DNA of 64,000 nt from Caenorhabditis remanei (taxonomy: Eukaryota > Nematoda > Chromadorea > Rhabditida > Rhabditidae): positions 21,204,001 through 21,268,000 of the forward strand of contig NC_071332.1 of assembly GCF_010183535.1 (NCBI RefSeq), given 5' to 3'. The notes beneath the pieces are model-generated. The model was not told the origin of the DNA. It saw nothing but the letters and a program-made list of their open reading frames with translations, and did no database searches. Each line of letters opens with the position of its first letter. Within the stretch, counting starts at the first letter, position 1. Below are positions 1 through 11,100 of this stretch, piece after piece. Position numbers and translations under genes: made by a program.

Positions 1-156
1 GACTTTTTGCAGGTTACTGTAGCGAATCGCGGCGAGACCCGCTCTTTCGGCGGCGAACTTTTCCTTTAAATTTTTAAAAAATCGTTTTTAAAATAATTAT
101 CGAAGCAGTTTCTTTCGCGTTTCATTAATTTTCAGAAGTTTTTCGACGGAAAAATG
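1..156 (+). repeat. Left terminal inverted repeat of the Harbinger element
   Basis: Bases 1-156 are repeated in inverse orientation at 2436-2590 with very few differences. The inner tip holds a TTTTCAG acceptor-like site followed within about 20 bases by the transposase ATG at 154-156, so the repeat probably carries promoter and trans-splice signals as well as transposase binding sites. Confidence 0.9.
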
Positions 157-1420
157 AGAAACAAAAAGAGTATGTCACTTGCAAGAAAAAATAACAATAG
201 TGGAAGGGTATTTTTTTACAGAAATTTCCGCAATTCTTCTACTTCTCCTTTCTATTAAAAAGAAGAAAAAAATAGAACAAGAAAAGTTATTCTTGGTAGC
301 AAGAGAGGCCAGAAAGAACAGACAAAAAGCGCTCAGCAATAACACCAATCGCAGCTTCAAAGAATATTGTGACATGATAATCAATGACGAGGAGAATGTA
401 TCGGTTAGTACCGAAAATACAACACTAGAGAGTAAAATTTGTTTGTAGAAACATTTGGCGGTTAGCAAAGAGGTTTTGGAGAAAATGTCGAAAAGTGTCG
501 ATGAATTAGGCTTGCATCATAACACAAAGTTAACATCCCACGAGCAATGCGTAATTTTCTTGTTATTCGTCGGAGGTGGAACGTCATTCGGTTATCTGGC
601 GAGAGCTCACGGCCTCTCCAAAACGACTATTTCAACTGTTGTCACACGTCTTTCTCGCACAATCAACAGTACATTGAGCTCGATTAAGTTTCCTGAAACT
701 GCTGAACAATGGAGGAACGTTGAAATGACGTATCGTAGAAGAAACATGATGCCCACTCTCGGAAGCTTGGACGGCAAGCATGTCAGAATCAGAGCTCCTC
801 CTCAATCCGGGTCACTGTTCTACAATTACAAAGGATTTTTCAGTTTTGTGTTGCTTGCGTTGGTAGACGGAGACGGAAAGTTTCTTTGGGTAGACTTAGG
901 TAAATTAAGAAAAAAGGATGTACATGATTTTATATCGGATTTTAAAGGTTCCCCCGGAAGTACCAACGATGCAACAATCTACAATAATTCCCGATTGAAG
1001 ACTGTTCTTGAAGATGGAGCCACTTTACCGAAATGTACTTTTTGGGATTCTGATATCGTAATGCCGTCTTTTATTATTGCCGACGGAATCTTCCCTCTTT
1101 CCAAGTCGTTGATGAAGCCGTTCGGAAGAAGATCTTTGACTCCAGAAGAAAGTATATATAACAAGAAGTTGTCCAATGCTCGTGTAAGGGTCGAACATAC
1201 TTTTGGTATGTTAGCAAAGAGGTTCCGCATTCTCGACAGAAGTATTGAATGCTCCTATGAATGCGCCATCGAGATCGTCACAGCAATGTGCCATCTGCAC
1301 AACTTGCTTGTCCCCCCTCCACAGTCGAATAGTATCGATTCCGTCGAAGAATGCGATGTTTATCCGTACAAGGATGCAAAGGAACAAAGAGAGTATTTGA
1401 AATTTCTTCTGAATAAGTAG
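154..1420 (+). CDS. Harbinger transposase (HARBI1-like DDE nuclease)
   Basis: Proposed exons are 154-169, 222-431, 471-899 and 948-1420. The acidic catalytic triad of the family is present: Asp in GSLDGKH, Asp in GSTNDAT, and Glu in VRVEHTFG. A helix-turn-helix-like stretch (YLARAHGLSKTTISTVV) precedes it, as in HARBI1 relatives. Intron 170-221 has a strong GTATGT donor and TTTTTACAG acceptor. The proposed 39-nt intron 432-470 removes an in-frame TAG at 446-448 and keeps phase; it is short with a weak acceptor, so the TAG could instead be a real nonsense mutation. Intron 900-947 is 48 nt with no stop; removing it restores the family motif DLGSPGSTND. The product would bind the terminal repeats together with the MADF partner and cut the DNA. 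Known for the family: 3-bp TWA target sites. Confidence 0.88.
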
Positions 1421-1508
1421 TATATCTGTTAAAAATTGTTAAAGTATAGATTTTTAAATAACAAAATTTTTTTATAACAACAACAACAAAACGTTTCAAC
1501 TTATTTAG

Positions 1509-2438
1509 CTATTTCTGCCAGTCAAAATCGTAATCGTCGAAACCAGATCTAGAGGGTTCTGCCATGGACGAATACGACGCCGACTTCTTCGAATTTTGCA
1601 GTTTTGCATTACGACACAGATTTCCGATATCGAGTTTGAGGTCCAACTGTTGACTAGGAGTCAAAAATTTCATAGTGTCGTTAATCAGAGCCAATAATTC
1701 GCTGTTTTCTTCGTGCGATGACGTTGGTTTTTCCGGCTCTAGAAGCTTCATAGTGCAGATTTTGATTAGTTTATCGATATCTGTTTCTTCTTTTACATCC
1801 TCACTACTTCTTCTTCTCTTCGGAGTTTCCATCATATTTTCTCGCTGATAACTAGAATATCTTTTAGTGACGGACGGTGTCGACTCTTCACATCTGCAAA
1901 ATATGCATACGGGAACGTCAACTGTCTTCACTTCTTACGGCTCCGGAATGCTGTTTGAAGAAATATTTCCCAGAAAAGACATTTCTTTTTCGAATGGAAA
2001 CTCGTTTACAGTCATTTCATCCAAGCCAGATCCACTAACGGCTTTGTTTTTGTTCTTTGAAGCACGATAATCTCTTACCATCTGAACCCATATCTTCTTA
2101 ATTGTGTAACCGGAAAGTTTAATTTTATAGGTATATATTTTGTTTCGAACTCATACCACGATTCACTTTTAAGAAACCAACTTCACTTTCGAGTCTGTGC
2201 CACGTAGAATCCTTCTTCTCTCCATTCTTATAATCGGCATCCGTCATATCCCACAACATCGGCTCGTCTTCAATCATTGATATCGTTCTGATTAAATCGC
2301 AGTCTCGAAACTGAAACAAATATTTCGCAATTTGAAATTACCAATTTTTTAAACCTTTTTGTAAGTTTCTCCAGTAACTAGCCCTTGTTTTACCATTCTA
2401 TTCCCTTTATATCCGCATATGTTCGATTTTTCATTCAT
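1509..2438 (-). CDS. MADF (Myb/SANT-like) domain protein of the Harbinger element
   Basis: Exons on the reverse strand are 2438-2355, 2310-2167, 2096-1939 and 1893-1509; all joins keep phase. Residues about 30-95 form a MADF domain: an LIRTI helix, the WDMTDADYKN core, the TWHRLESEVG helix, and the final KKIWVQMVRDYR helix created by splicing exon 2 to exon 3. The C-terminal part is acidic and low complexity, with a basic KRRRS patch. In PIF/Harbinger elements the second protein binds DNA and carries the transposase to the nucleus and to the element ends. The ATG lies in the right terminal repeat. The exon 2 donor (GTGAAT) is non-consensus but is the only one that keeps the MADF frame. Confidence 0.82.
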
Positions 2439-2590
2439 TTTCCGTCGAAAAACTTCTGAAAATTAATGAAACGCGAAAGAAACTGCTTCGATAATTATTT
2501 TAAAAACGATTTTTTAAAAATTTAAAGGAAAAGTTCGCCGCCGAAAGAGCGGGTCTCGCCGCGATTCGCTACAGTAACCTGCAAAAAGTC
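2436..2590 (-). repeat. Right terminal inverted repeat of the Harbinger element
   Basis: Inverse copy of 1-156. Read on the - strand it ends with the same TTTTCAG site and with the ATG of the MADF gene (2438-2436). Beyond 2590 the sequence continues with short GACGCAAA / ACTTTGGAC repeats to about 2660; these may be the outermost part of the element, whose left counterpart lies before the window. Confidence 0.9.
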
Positions 2591-4147
2591 ACGCAAAAAA
2601 GCGACGCAAAAAAGTTACTTTGGACACCTCACCGACGCAAATTTTGCGTGCAAAAACTACTTTGGACGCAGCATAAACTCATTCGCGGTGGCGGTGGCGG
2701 CGCGAGAGAAGAAGGAGAACCAACTTAATTATCGTGTGAGCCGTGGCGCCCCGCTTTTCCCATTCCATTTCCTCCAGCAATTATCTCACGTCACTTTAGT
2801 TGTTTTTTTTTGCCACAGATTCTCAGACCCCTAAATCACTTTGTATATATATTTGAACTTCTATCTTCCATCTAGATGAGATTCTGATCTCTCCGCCACG
2901 TGACTATGAAGACGTCTCGGCATTCTAGAGAGCGGAGACGCAGACCCTCGCCTCCAGGCCGGTCAGCGACGATTCACGTGCGTCGCGCACCGAAACCACC
3001 CACTTTTTCGTTGACAAGATGTGTGTGTGTGTATGTGTCAGTGGAATGGGGGAGAGGAGAAAACCAAAAGAGATGGGGGAGAGACAACACTACGTATGGG
3101 AAGGAGAGAAGAAGGAGCTTGGTTCTTTTTATAGAGTGTTGAAAGGAAATTGATGAGGTATGTAGAATTCAGTGACATGTGATAATTGTTGAAAAGTTCG
3201 GAAGTTTGTTTGAGAGATAGAAGAAGAGTTCAAACTATGATAGAGTAGAGATTCCGAAGTTTCAGAACCCGTCATAGCTTCTGGAAAAATCAGGTTGCTT
3301 CAGAATTTGGGATTGGTTGTGCAAAAAAAATTGTCAGTGTAAGGATACAGTGACCAAGATTGTCAGTGTAACCTACAAACAACTTGTAGGCCAGTCAGGG
3401 CCTAGAAATGTTTTGTTTTTTGTTCAAAATGTAGGTGAAATCTAGGGCTACATTTTTGTAATTGGCAACTTCTCCTTCAAAGCACAGAGTAAAGAGATTT
3501 GACTAGGATTGCCCAAGTGACATGGCGATTCGTTGAAAAAACTGGAATTCTTTCTCAAAAGGCTTCTGGAAAAGTGAGGTTGCTCCATAATGTGGTTAGT
3601 GTAGTATGCAATTGTAGGGCTATAGCTATTTAATTGGCAATTTTTCAGTAGGTTTCTGTTCTAGGGAGTTACATGGGTTATTACTGAGAGTAATCTTACC
3701 AGAAAGTTGTAAATTACAAAAATAGAAAACACATTTATAGTAAAAGCAAACAAGTTTAAGCGACACCTCACCTACCAGAGGATCTAACTGGTCAATGCTC
3801 AATTTGTACCATTTTAAACCAACTGCATTCTTTAATCCTACCGAAACTGAATAATTCCCGCAACACTCAACACAAAAAAATCCTGCCAAAAATAGAGCCA
3901 GCTGACTCAAAGTGTCTACACACACATTACTCACTTTTCTCCTGCAAGCTGCACCCCCCTATCAGTGTCCAAGTGAACACAGGAAATATCAGATTTCCAA
4001 AAAATGAAACTCTAAAGTTGCACGTTTTCTTGTGATTATCATGTGATCCTTATCCTAAATACTATCTGCAACCGTTCAATTACTCAACAAATATTTACTT
4101 TTTTCTCTTTTTCACCAAACAAAAAAAAATAATAAGAAAGCGTACTT
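2591..4147. other. Intergenic, no gene supported
   Basis: This stretch contains the GC-rich flank of the transposon, a TG microsatellite near 3020, a GAGACGCAG motif near 2935 and a degraded MITE at about 3325-3480 (two TGTCAGTGTA motifs followed by GGCTACATTTTTG-like sequence). A short reverse reading frame at 3626-3934 has no recognisable domain. It might hold a 3' exon of the neighbouring reverse-strand gene, but I cannot show this. Confidence 0.5.
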
Positions 4148-5050
4148 TCATACCATCAATCTTTGGGTGTTTATCAGTTTGGTGTTCTTTGTTCCCCTTA
4201 CAAAAATTGTTTTGTTGTATACCCACCTAGCCTGGTCATTGCCTCCAAAAAATAAGTGACTGTGGGACAAACGACGGCGATGAAGTTTTGGCGAGTGTTC
4301 CGGGGAGTGGTATTCTGAATTTTATATTTTAAATAAATCCTCACGCTAAGAACTTACGACTCCTGCACTTCTCTCGTCGATCTCTCTTTTCAATATCATG
4401 GAATCGATTACCAAATAGAGCATGGCCGATTCGCAGCTCGTCGTAGAGATGGGCAGCGGAGTTCCAGCGGATAGCGCTGAAAATGTTTTTCAATTTTCAA
4501 GATAAAACAATTCGACCTACTCCTTCTTAAGATAATCCGGTGCCGCATGCAAGGTCTCCTCGGTAAGGCTGCTGATGATGCAGTCGCAACGGATGGTGCA
4601 GGAACAGATGGGCATCTGAAATTTGATTGTATTATAGTAGACGTTTTTTGATAGGCCAAAAATGAGCTGACTTATCTGGCATTGCGGGAAATTGTCAGTG
4701 TAATTCTACAGTGACCAAGATTGTCAGTGTAGATTACACTGACAAAACTTTTTAGCCGTGTAACTTTGTTTATTTCAGACCTATCAAAAATCTAATTACA
4801 GTTTTGGAATCCTCAGATTTTCAGCATTCTGAACGTACTAGATTCAATGTAAAAACAGTTTTAAAAAATCTGAAAGCTGGCTCTACTAAAATCTATGTAA
4901 CTTCCTTCATTTTGATCCTACCAAAAAATAAATTACAGTCTCAGAATCTTCACGTTTTCCGCTTTAAACACATCCCAATCCCAAAAAATTCCTCACCTTC
5001 AACTGATGACTCAACACCTTTGGCAAGCGATGATTCCTGGAAGAACTCAT
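4148..5050 (-). CDS. Small four-exon protein of unknown function
   Basis: Reverse-strand exons 5050-4997, 4615-4521, 4476-4358 and 4314-4148 splice in phase (donors GTGAGG, GTAGGT, GTAAGT; acceptors TTTCAG, TTTTCAG, ATTCAG) to give about 144 residues. The N-terminal part has a Cys cluster (CSCTIRCDC) followed by a probably helical charged stretch (AAPDYLKKDAIRWNSAAHLY). The C-terminal part is basic and His-rich. I do not recognise a family. The last exon could instead be spliced at the GTGGGT site near 4221, so the C-terminus is uncertain. It lies between a transposon and a long MITE-rich spacer and shares no obvious promoter with a neighbour. Confidence 0.55.
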
Positions 5051-7109
5051 TTTACGTGTGTCTCAATGCAAAACGTCTATAGGTTAAAAAGGGGCGTGGC
5101 TTAAAATTGGACGGATTAAAGATACAAAACGACTTGGATAAAGGATTAGAGATATTGTTCGAATGCTTTTTTTTCAGCTGTGAATATTTGATTAGGATCA
5201 AACGCATAAGAAATTGTGAGATTTCTTGGTTTCGCACGTTCACATTTCTTCTAAACACCCAAAAAATGCAGAATTTTAATTAAAATTCACTTTTCGTGTT
5301 TGTTTTGCCCCCAGGAAAAGGAAAAGGAGATCTTTGTTTGAAAACGAGATTCTTTTTTCGAAAAAACAGGAATTATCGTCTTCCTTCTAAAAATAGAACA
5401 TCAAAGAACACCCCTTCGTGTCATTCCTTATCAGTTCGTACATATGTGTATGACTTTTGAAGAATATGTACAAAGCGAGAGAAATATCAAGTAATCATAG
5501 GAGAGTGATGGGTCTTCGCAAAGATTGGTTACGTCACGGGTCAGAGACGAGACTAAAATAGATACTGAAATGGAGAACGGGATGATATTTTGATTTTTAG
5601 GCAAGGGGGGCTTGGGAATTTCTGGAATCGTCAAAAACAGAGATTAGCAAAGAAACCTTTAAAATGAAATGGCAGACCAAAGTCTGGATCTGGAAAATGA
5701 AGTCACGGTTTAGAAACGGCTCGGTTTCAGAACGGTATAAAGTCATTTTACTGAAGTAAGGAGGTTTTGAGACAGAGGGAGTTGGTTGCAGGAAATTGTC
5801 AGTGTAACTCTACAGGGACCAAGATTGTCAGTGTAGGTTACACTGACCAAACGATTTGTAGGGCAGTCAGGGGGCGTGGCTTGCTCCAAATTTTTTGGAT
5901 TTTTGTTTTAAATGTAGGTAGAGTCTAGGGCTACATTTTTGTAGTTGACTAGTTGACAGCGTTTCAATCTGAAGCCTTCCTGGGCAAATGAATGTTACTA
6001 ACCGAAATCAGTCAAAAGAACCATTTTTAAACCGAACATTTTCCAGTCGAGAATTATAAAAACCACAATTATATTGTTGGTCTGATTTTAAACTTAAAAT
6101 AGCTCGGTTTTGAAATGTCCTAGTTTCAAACCGTAGTTTAATTTTCATATGAAAGGTTAGGAAACTGAAATAATTGAAAATCGAGACGTTTTGAAACTCG
6201 TTATTTATATCAGATTCTGCAATTTCGAAAGTTATTGTTTTTTGAACGTCTGGTTTCCAGATGTCTTAATTTTGAAGAGTCTCGGGACAAAACTTTATGA
6301 CCAGATGCTTCAAAACCGGTACATTCTAAAACTAGCCGTCTTGAAACCAAGGGAAAAAACGACTCGGTTTTAGATCGCACTACCTGCTTGACCGGTCAAA
6401 AACTATGATCTGGAATCATAGCTCAATTAGAAAACGTGAAAATCATAAAATAAAATGAGACGACACTCTCTGTCTTATTGAAGCGTAACAGCTCATTATA
6501 AGCAAATTCCCTCCGGAAGCCCTTCTTCTAAAAAATGTGAAAAATGTTTAGGAAGCCATTTTTTCCAAAATGAGAAAAAAGTGCCTAGAGGGGGTGCACA
6601 CAAATAACGATTAGAGAGAAGAATGATGTTTGGTCATGCAATAGAAATTCAAAAGTGATGGAGAAATATAAACAACAACTTGAAAAAAACGCTTTTCGAA
6701 AAAAATTGATAAAAATTCTGCGCTCGGTTAGGAGTCGTCAAGTTTGCCGTATTAGAAAAAAAAACGAGACGGGCGGTGCACACACAAGATTTATCGAATA
6801 ACGTGTGGCTGCTGCTCATTGCAGCGGAAATATAAGGATGAAGAGTCATAATCCCCCAATTAGCACTTGCTTCATTTCTTGGACACATAGCAAAAACTTT
6901 ATTCAGAAATGTAAAGAGAAGAAATTGAAAAATTCTGGAAAAAATGTCGCCACTCTACTCAAAAAATTAAAAAGAAAAGAAAAAAGTTGTGTGTGTTCGA
7001 AAATACAGAAAAAAAATGCTTCGTGACTTGAAAAATGAATCCAATGGCATTATAAAGTAATACTGGCGGATTATTTAAAAGGAGAAGGAGAGCATGGGGG
7101 AAGAGGAGT
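5051..7109. other. Intergenic spacer with MITE remnants
   Basis: Upstream of the small gene and downstream of the WPPP gene. It contains a MITE at about 5793-5985 (TGTCAGTGTA motifs, then GGGCTACATTTTTGTAGTTGAC) and degenerate short repeats of the type GAAACxxxxTAGTTTTGAAA around 6080-6370. No reading frame here shows a domain or believable splicing. Confidence 0.5.
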
Positions 7110-7154
7110 TCACTGTGATCGGATGACAGTGCGGATCACCTGTTGTTGGCCGGT
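7110..7154 (-). CDS. Candidate alternative last exon of the WPPP gene
   Basis: A strong acceptor (CTTTCAG) is followed by 14 codons and a stop, reading TGQQQVIRTVIRSQ. It can be joined in phase 0 to the exon ending at 8217, in place of the nearer last exon 8167-8114 (VDQQQAVNSLRMGHIQA). Both candidates begin with a similar xxQQQ peptide and similar DNA (GACCAACAACAAG and GGCCAACAACAGG), which points to an exon duplication and mutually exclusive C-termini. Confidence 0.45.
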   Translation of the reverse strand, partial: TGQQQVIRTVIRSQ

Positions 7155-7384
7155 CTGAAAGATAAGATATATATTGGCATTATAGGGTTACTGTAGCGTG
7201 AGATGAGTGGTGTAAGCTAGTTAGGTGTGGATTTACGGGATTAAATCGACACGTTAATTTACAATAAGCAGTACGTAGAAGTAATGCAACGTTACAAATT
7301 GTGTTTTGTGCGGAATTTTATCGTGAATGTTAAAATTGAAGCTCCTAAAATCCAAATAGAACGGAAAATTTTGAGCAAAAACGA

Positions 7385-7605
7385 TTGATGTTGAGTAGAA
7401 ATGTCTGTGTCTGGCGCACCTTCGGCGCGTTTTCAGAAGTATGCTGTATCTGGTCAAACTTTACAGATTTTTGTTTTGAAACAATTTAATGGTAGTCCGA
7501 AATATCAAAAAACCAAAAAATTCGAGATTTTTGACAAAAAACTATTGATTTCGAGCAGAAATGTTTGCGTCTGGCGCGCCGTCGGCGCGTGTTTAAAAAT
7601 ATACG
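7385..7605. repeat. Direct repeat of about 160 bp with a CTGGCGC motif
   Basis: Two diverged copies, around 7385-7440 and 7547-7605, share the order GAGxAGAAATGT, GTCTGGCGC, CGGCGCGT. The CTGGCGCGCC-like motif recurs elsewhere in the window (27.7-28.6 kb and 63.4-64.0 kb). Confidence 0.4.
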
Positions 7606-8113
7606 TATTTCTTCGAAATCACAAAGTTGTGAATTGGTTTAGAAAAGCCATAGTTTCAAAAAATGTAACTTGCAAGTTTTAAAACAAAAAATTTAAAATG
7701 AAAAGTTTCCTAATGTGAAGTTTCGAAACGTCATAGTTTGAAAACGTCAAATGTTTTTGAACCAGTGCTGCACCCTTGATATTTTTGATATAATATTTAT
7801 AGATCTGAAAAACTGAAAACGTGAGGATTCTGAATCTGTTTTCCAAATTTTTCTAGGACAAAAACTCGGCGAGATAGACAGATTTGAAAATTTTCAGCAG
7901 AGTCAAAATTTCAAAAAATTGTGAAATTTCCGGTTTTAGAAGGTCAAAATTTTTTCAATGTGAATTTACGCCGTAAATCTACGCACCAGTTTCGTTAGTT
8001 GTTATAACCTACTATCTAATAAGTACCACTCTAACTAACTTTAAAAGAAGAAAAAACAAAGCATTACTTTTTTGAAAATGAAACGAAAAAAGAGTGAGGA
8101 GTTAGTGATTATT

Positions 8114-11100
8114 TTAAGCCTGAATATGTCCCATGCGAAGGCTATTCACCGCTTGTTGTTGGTCGACCTGCAAATTTGGTAATTAGAGTAATCATCATTA
8201 ATTAATTAATAATTACCTCAGCTGGATTGTAGCGGGTCTCGATTTCACCGGTGGATTCCACAACTGAAATTTTTTATTTAGTTTTTTTTTAAATGTAATC
8301 TTCCAAATAAATCGAATCAATTTGCCTACTTCAATATCGTTATTTTTTACCTTGATATTGTGGTGGCGGTGGTGGCCACTGTCTCTCCATTTTTTTGGTT
8401 GGAATATGCTTTTGGAGCACTTCGACCTGCTCACGCTCGTGAGCCTCAGCCTCCGGTGGGGGCCATTGGACGACAGGCATGTGTTGGGGTCCTGAGAGAG
8501 AATGTTAGTTGGAGATAGTGCAAGGGACAAAGGTATTGGGGAGTGGGAGTTGGTTGCGGGGACGGAAATTATCAGTGTAAGAAAATCTACAGTGACTAAA
8601 ATTGTCATTGTAGGTGGTTACACTGACCAAACAGGGCCTGTCCGGAGGCCAAATTTTTTGGATTTTTGTTTAAAAATTTAGGTTTGTAGTTAACAACTTT
8701 TTAATCTAATGCCTCCCTGAGCAGATAAATTTGTCAGTGTAAAAAAGTCTACAGTGACCAAAATTGTCAGTGTAGGTTACACTGACCAAACAATTTGCAG
8801 ACCTCTCGGGAGGCGTAACATGGCCCAAAAGTTTTGGATTTTTGTTCAAAATGTAGGTAATGTCTAGGGCTATAATTTTGTAGTTGACAACTTTTCAATC
8901 AGACTAACCGAAATCGGTCAACGACGACTCGTTCTCCGGTGGTGGCCAAACACGATTGATTCTCGACGTCTTCCCCCAAACAGCTTGCTTCTGAACCCCA
9001 TTCTGATCTTGTTGAATCCAGGCGGTATCCTCATTAGCCTTAACGACGAGTGGGGAGTGTCTGAATCGAAATTTCCAATAAAATATGTACATGTCTCCCC
9101 CGATCATTTATTACTCACCCCTCCTTGACCAACTCGTCTTGCGGTGGTGGCCAGACAGCCGACATACGCGCCGGTTTGTAGATACTTCTTTGTAGCTCGT
9201 TTTGCTCATTGTTGACCGGCACCCAATCTTGAGTCTTGGTCTTTGGCGCCGCCTCGATCTCGTACTTCGGCTCTTCGGGGAACTCGTTCCATTGGACTTT
9301 GTGGTAGGAGGCGGGTTGCGCGACGATTGTGCGCTGAAAGTGGTTTAAGGATGTTTTAGACTTAAAACGGGGAGGGCTTACTTGAATCTCCTTCTCACTC
9401 AACTCTGGAATAGAGATCTTGCCGACTTGCGGTTGTTGGATCTCAACTGGGACACGGCGTTGGGTTTGCCAGCAAGCGTCGTCCTGGAAATATAGGAATT
9501 CAGAATAAGAACATTATTTTTGAAATTTTTTAAAACTATCCTGATGTTTTAATACCATAATTTTATGCGTTTTACGTTTATGTTGTGAAATTATGACCAT
9601 CGAGCTTTAACGAGCTATATCTCCCCAGAGAAAAATTCTATCAGAAAGTTGTCAACTACAAAAATGTAGCCCTAGATTTCACCTACATTTTAAACAAAAA
9701 ACCAAAAATATTGGAGCATGCCACGCCCCCTGGCAGGGCTACAAGATTTTTGGTCAGTGTAACCTACACTGACAATCTTGGTCACTGTAGACTCACACTG
9801 ACAACTTCCCTTTAACTTTTTTCATCCCCAGAAAATAATGAATTAATTACCATCGGTTTAATTGGCTTCCGATTGAAATCGGTGTTGTTCAGATAATTAG
9901 CCTGTTGATGAGCCAACATAGTAGCTGAAGAATTTTGAAGGTAAAAAGACGAAACGAAAAATATATATTTTTCGAAAAAAGAAGAAGTCACGTCATATAG
10001 AAATCTGAAGTAGTGGGGGGAAAGAATGGGGGAAAATAAATTGGTGGTGAGAAAGCTATGAATGAGAAAATGGGATTTGGAGGGGAACGAAAAATAGAAA
10101 GGGCGTATGGTGTTTTTTGTTTTTACTTTTTTGGAAGTAGTAGTCATTAATCAAAGATTTTTTGCAATGAAATTCTCAGAATGAGATGTCAGAAAGGGTA
10201 GCTGAGAAGGAGAGGCTCCTTGCGCCAAAATTGCAAAAAGGGGCGGAGCCTGCAGTAAAGTTTTCAAGAATTTATGTAATTTTTGTTGTAAATGACAATT
10301 GTAGAACACCTCTCTGAGCAGAAAGGCACAGGGTGTTTCTACTCGGGGTTGTGAGAATCTAAGTTTAAAGGTGCATATCCCAAAAGTGGAAGGAGCTACA
10401 AAAAAACAACCAACTACAAAAATGATCAGCTTAAAATTCTCTTTAACTTTGTAGTTGACCACTTTTTGATATCTCTGCAAGAAAGAGACGCAGACAGTCA
10501 GACACTCTCGCTTCTCTACTTCTTCTCTCACCCTCCTACCATCTTTAAAGGCGTATATCTCAAAAGTGGGCGGAGCTATCAAAAAATTGTCAACTACAAA
10601 AATGTAGCTTTAGTTTTGCTTAGTATATATACAAAAAATGAGGCAAATAAGACAAATACCTGAAACAGTGGCGCAGGCCATAAACTATCCCTCAAATTCC
10701 TCCAATTATCAAGCAAGCTAACCAATAAAAACGAGAAGTCGAAAAATCAAAAGAAAGCAGCAAAATTGCATTGTTTTCCCCTCCGGACGGGAGCCCTCCG
10801 GAGCCATCTGCCTGGGCTCCCGCCCCCAATTGCTCCAGTATCTCTTTCCTTTCCTCCAATGCTATTTCCCTATTTCCAAGCGGGAAGGAAGAGAAGAAGA
10901 ACGGGAAAACAGAAGAAAAGAGTGTAAAAGTGGCAGTGGCAGCAGTCTTGGGGCAACACGTCAGGGTATTTTCGAAAAAATAGAAAAAAAATGGAAAAAA
11001 AGTTTTAATTTCCGGTTTCTGAGTTCAATTCAAAAGGTTTGAAGTTTTTTTTTATAAAAATAACTTGAGTGAACTTTTCTAAATACCAATCTCTCTAGGG

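Larger units (their letters stand above)
1..2590. mobile_element. Autonomous PIF/Harbinger DNA transposon, apparently intact
   Basis: Two near-identical inverted repeats of about 155 bp (1-156 and 2436-2590) enclose two convergent genes: a DDE transposase on the + strand and a MADF (Myb/SANT-like) protein on the - strand. This two-gene arrangement is the hallmark of PIF/Harbinger elements. Both reading frames can be assembled without stops or frameshifts once short introns are removed, so the copy may be young. The window begins inside the left repeat. The right side carries further related sequence to about 2660 (repeated GACGCAAA and ACTTTGGAC motifs), so the true ends and the expected 3-bp target duplication are not visible. 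Confidence 0.9.

Noticed and set aside
2900..3142. Arg-rich forward frame next to the transposon
   Set aside because: Starts in GC-rich flanking DNA with a TG microsatellite; no domain or splice support.
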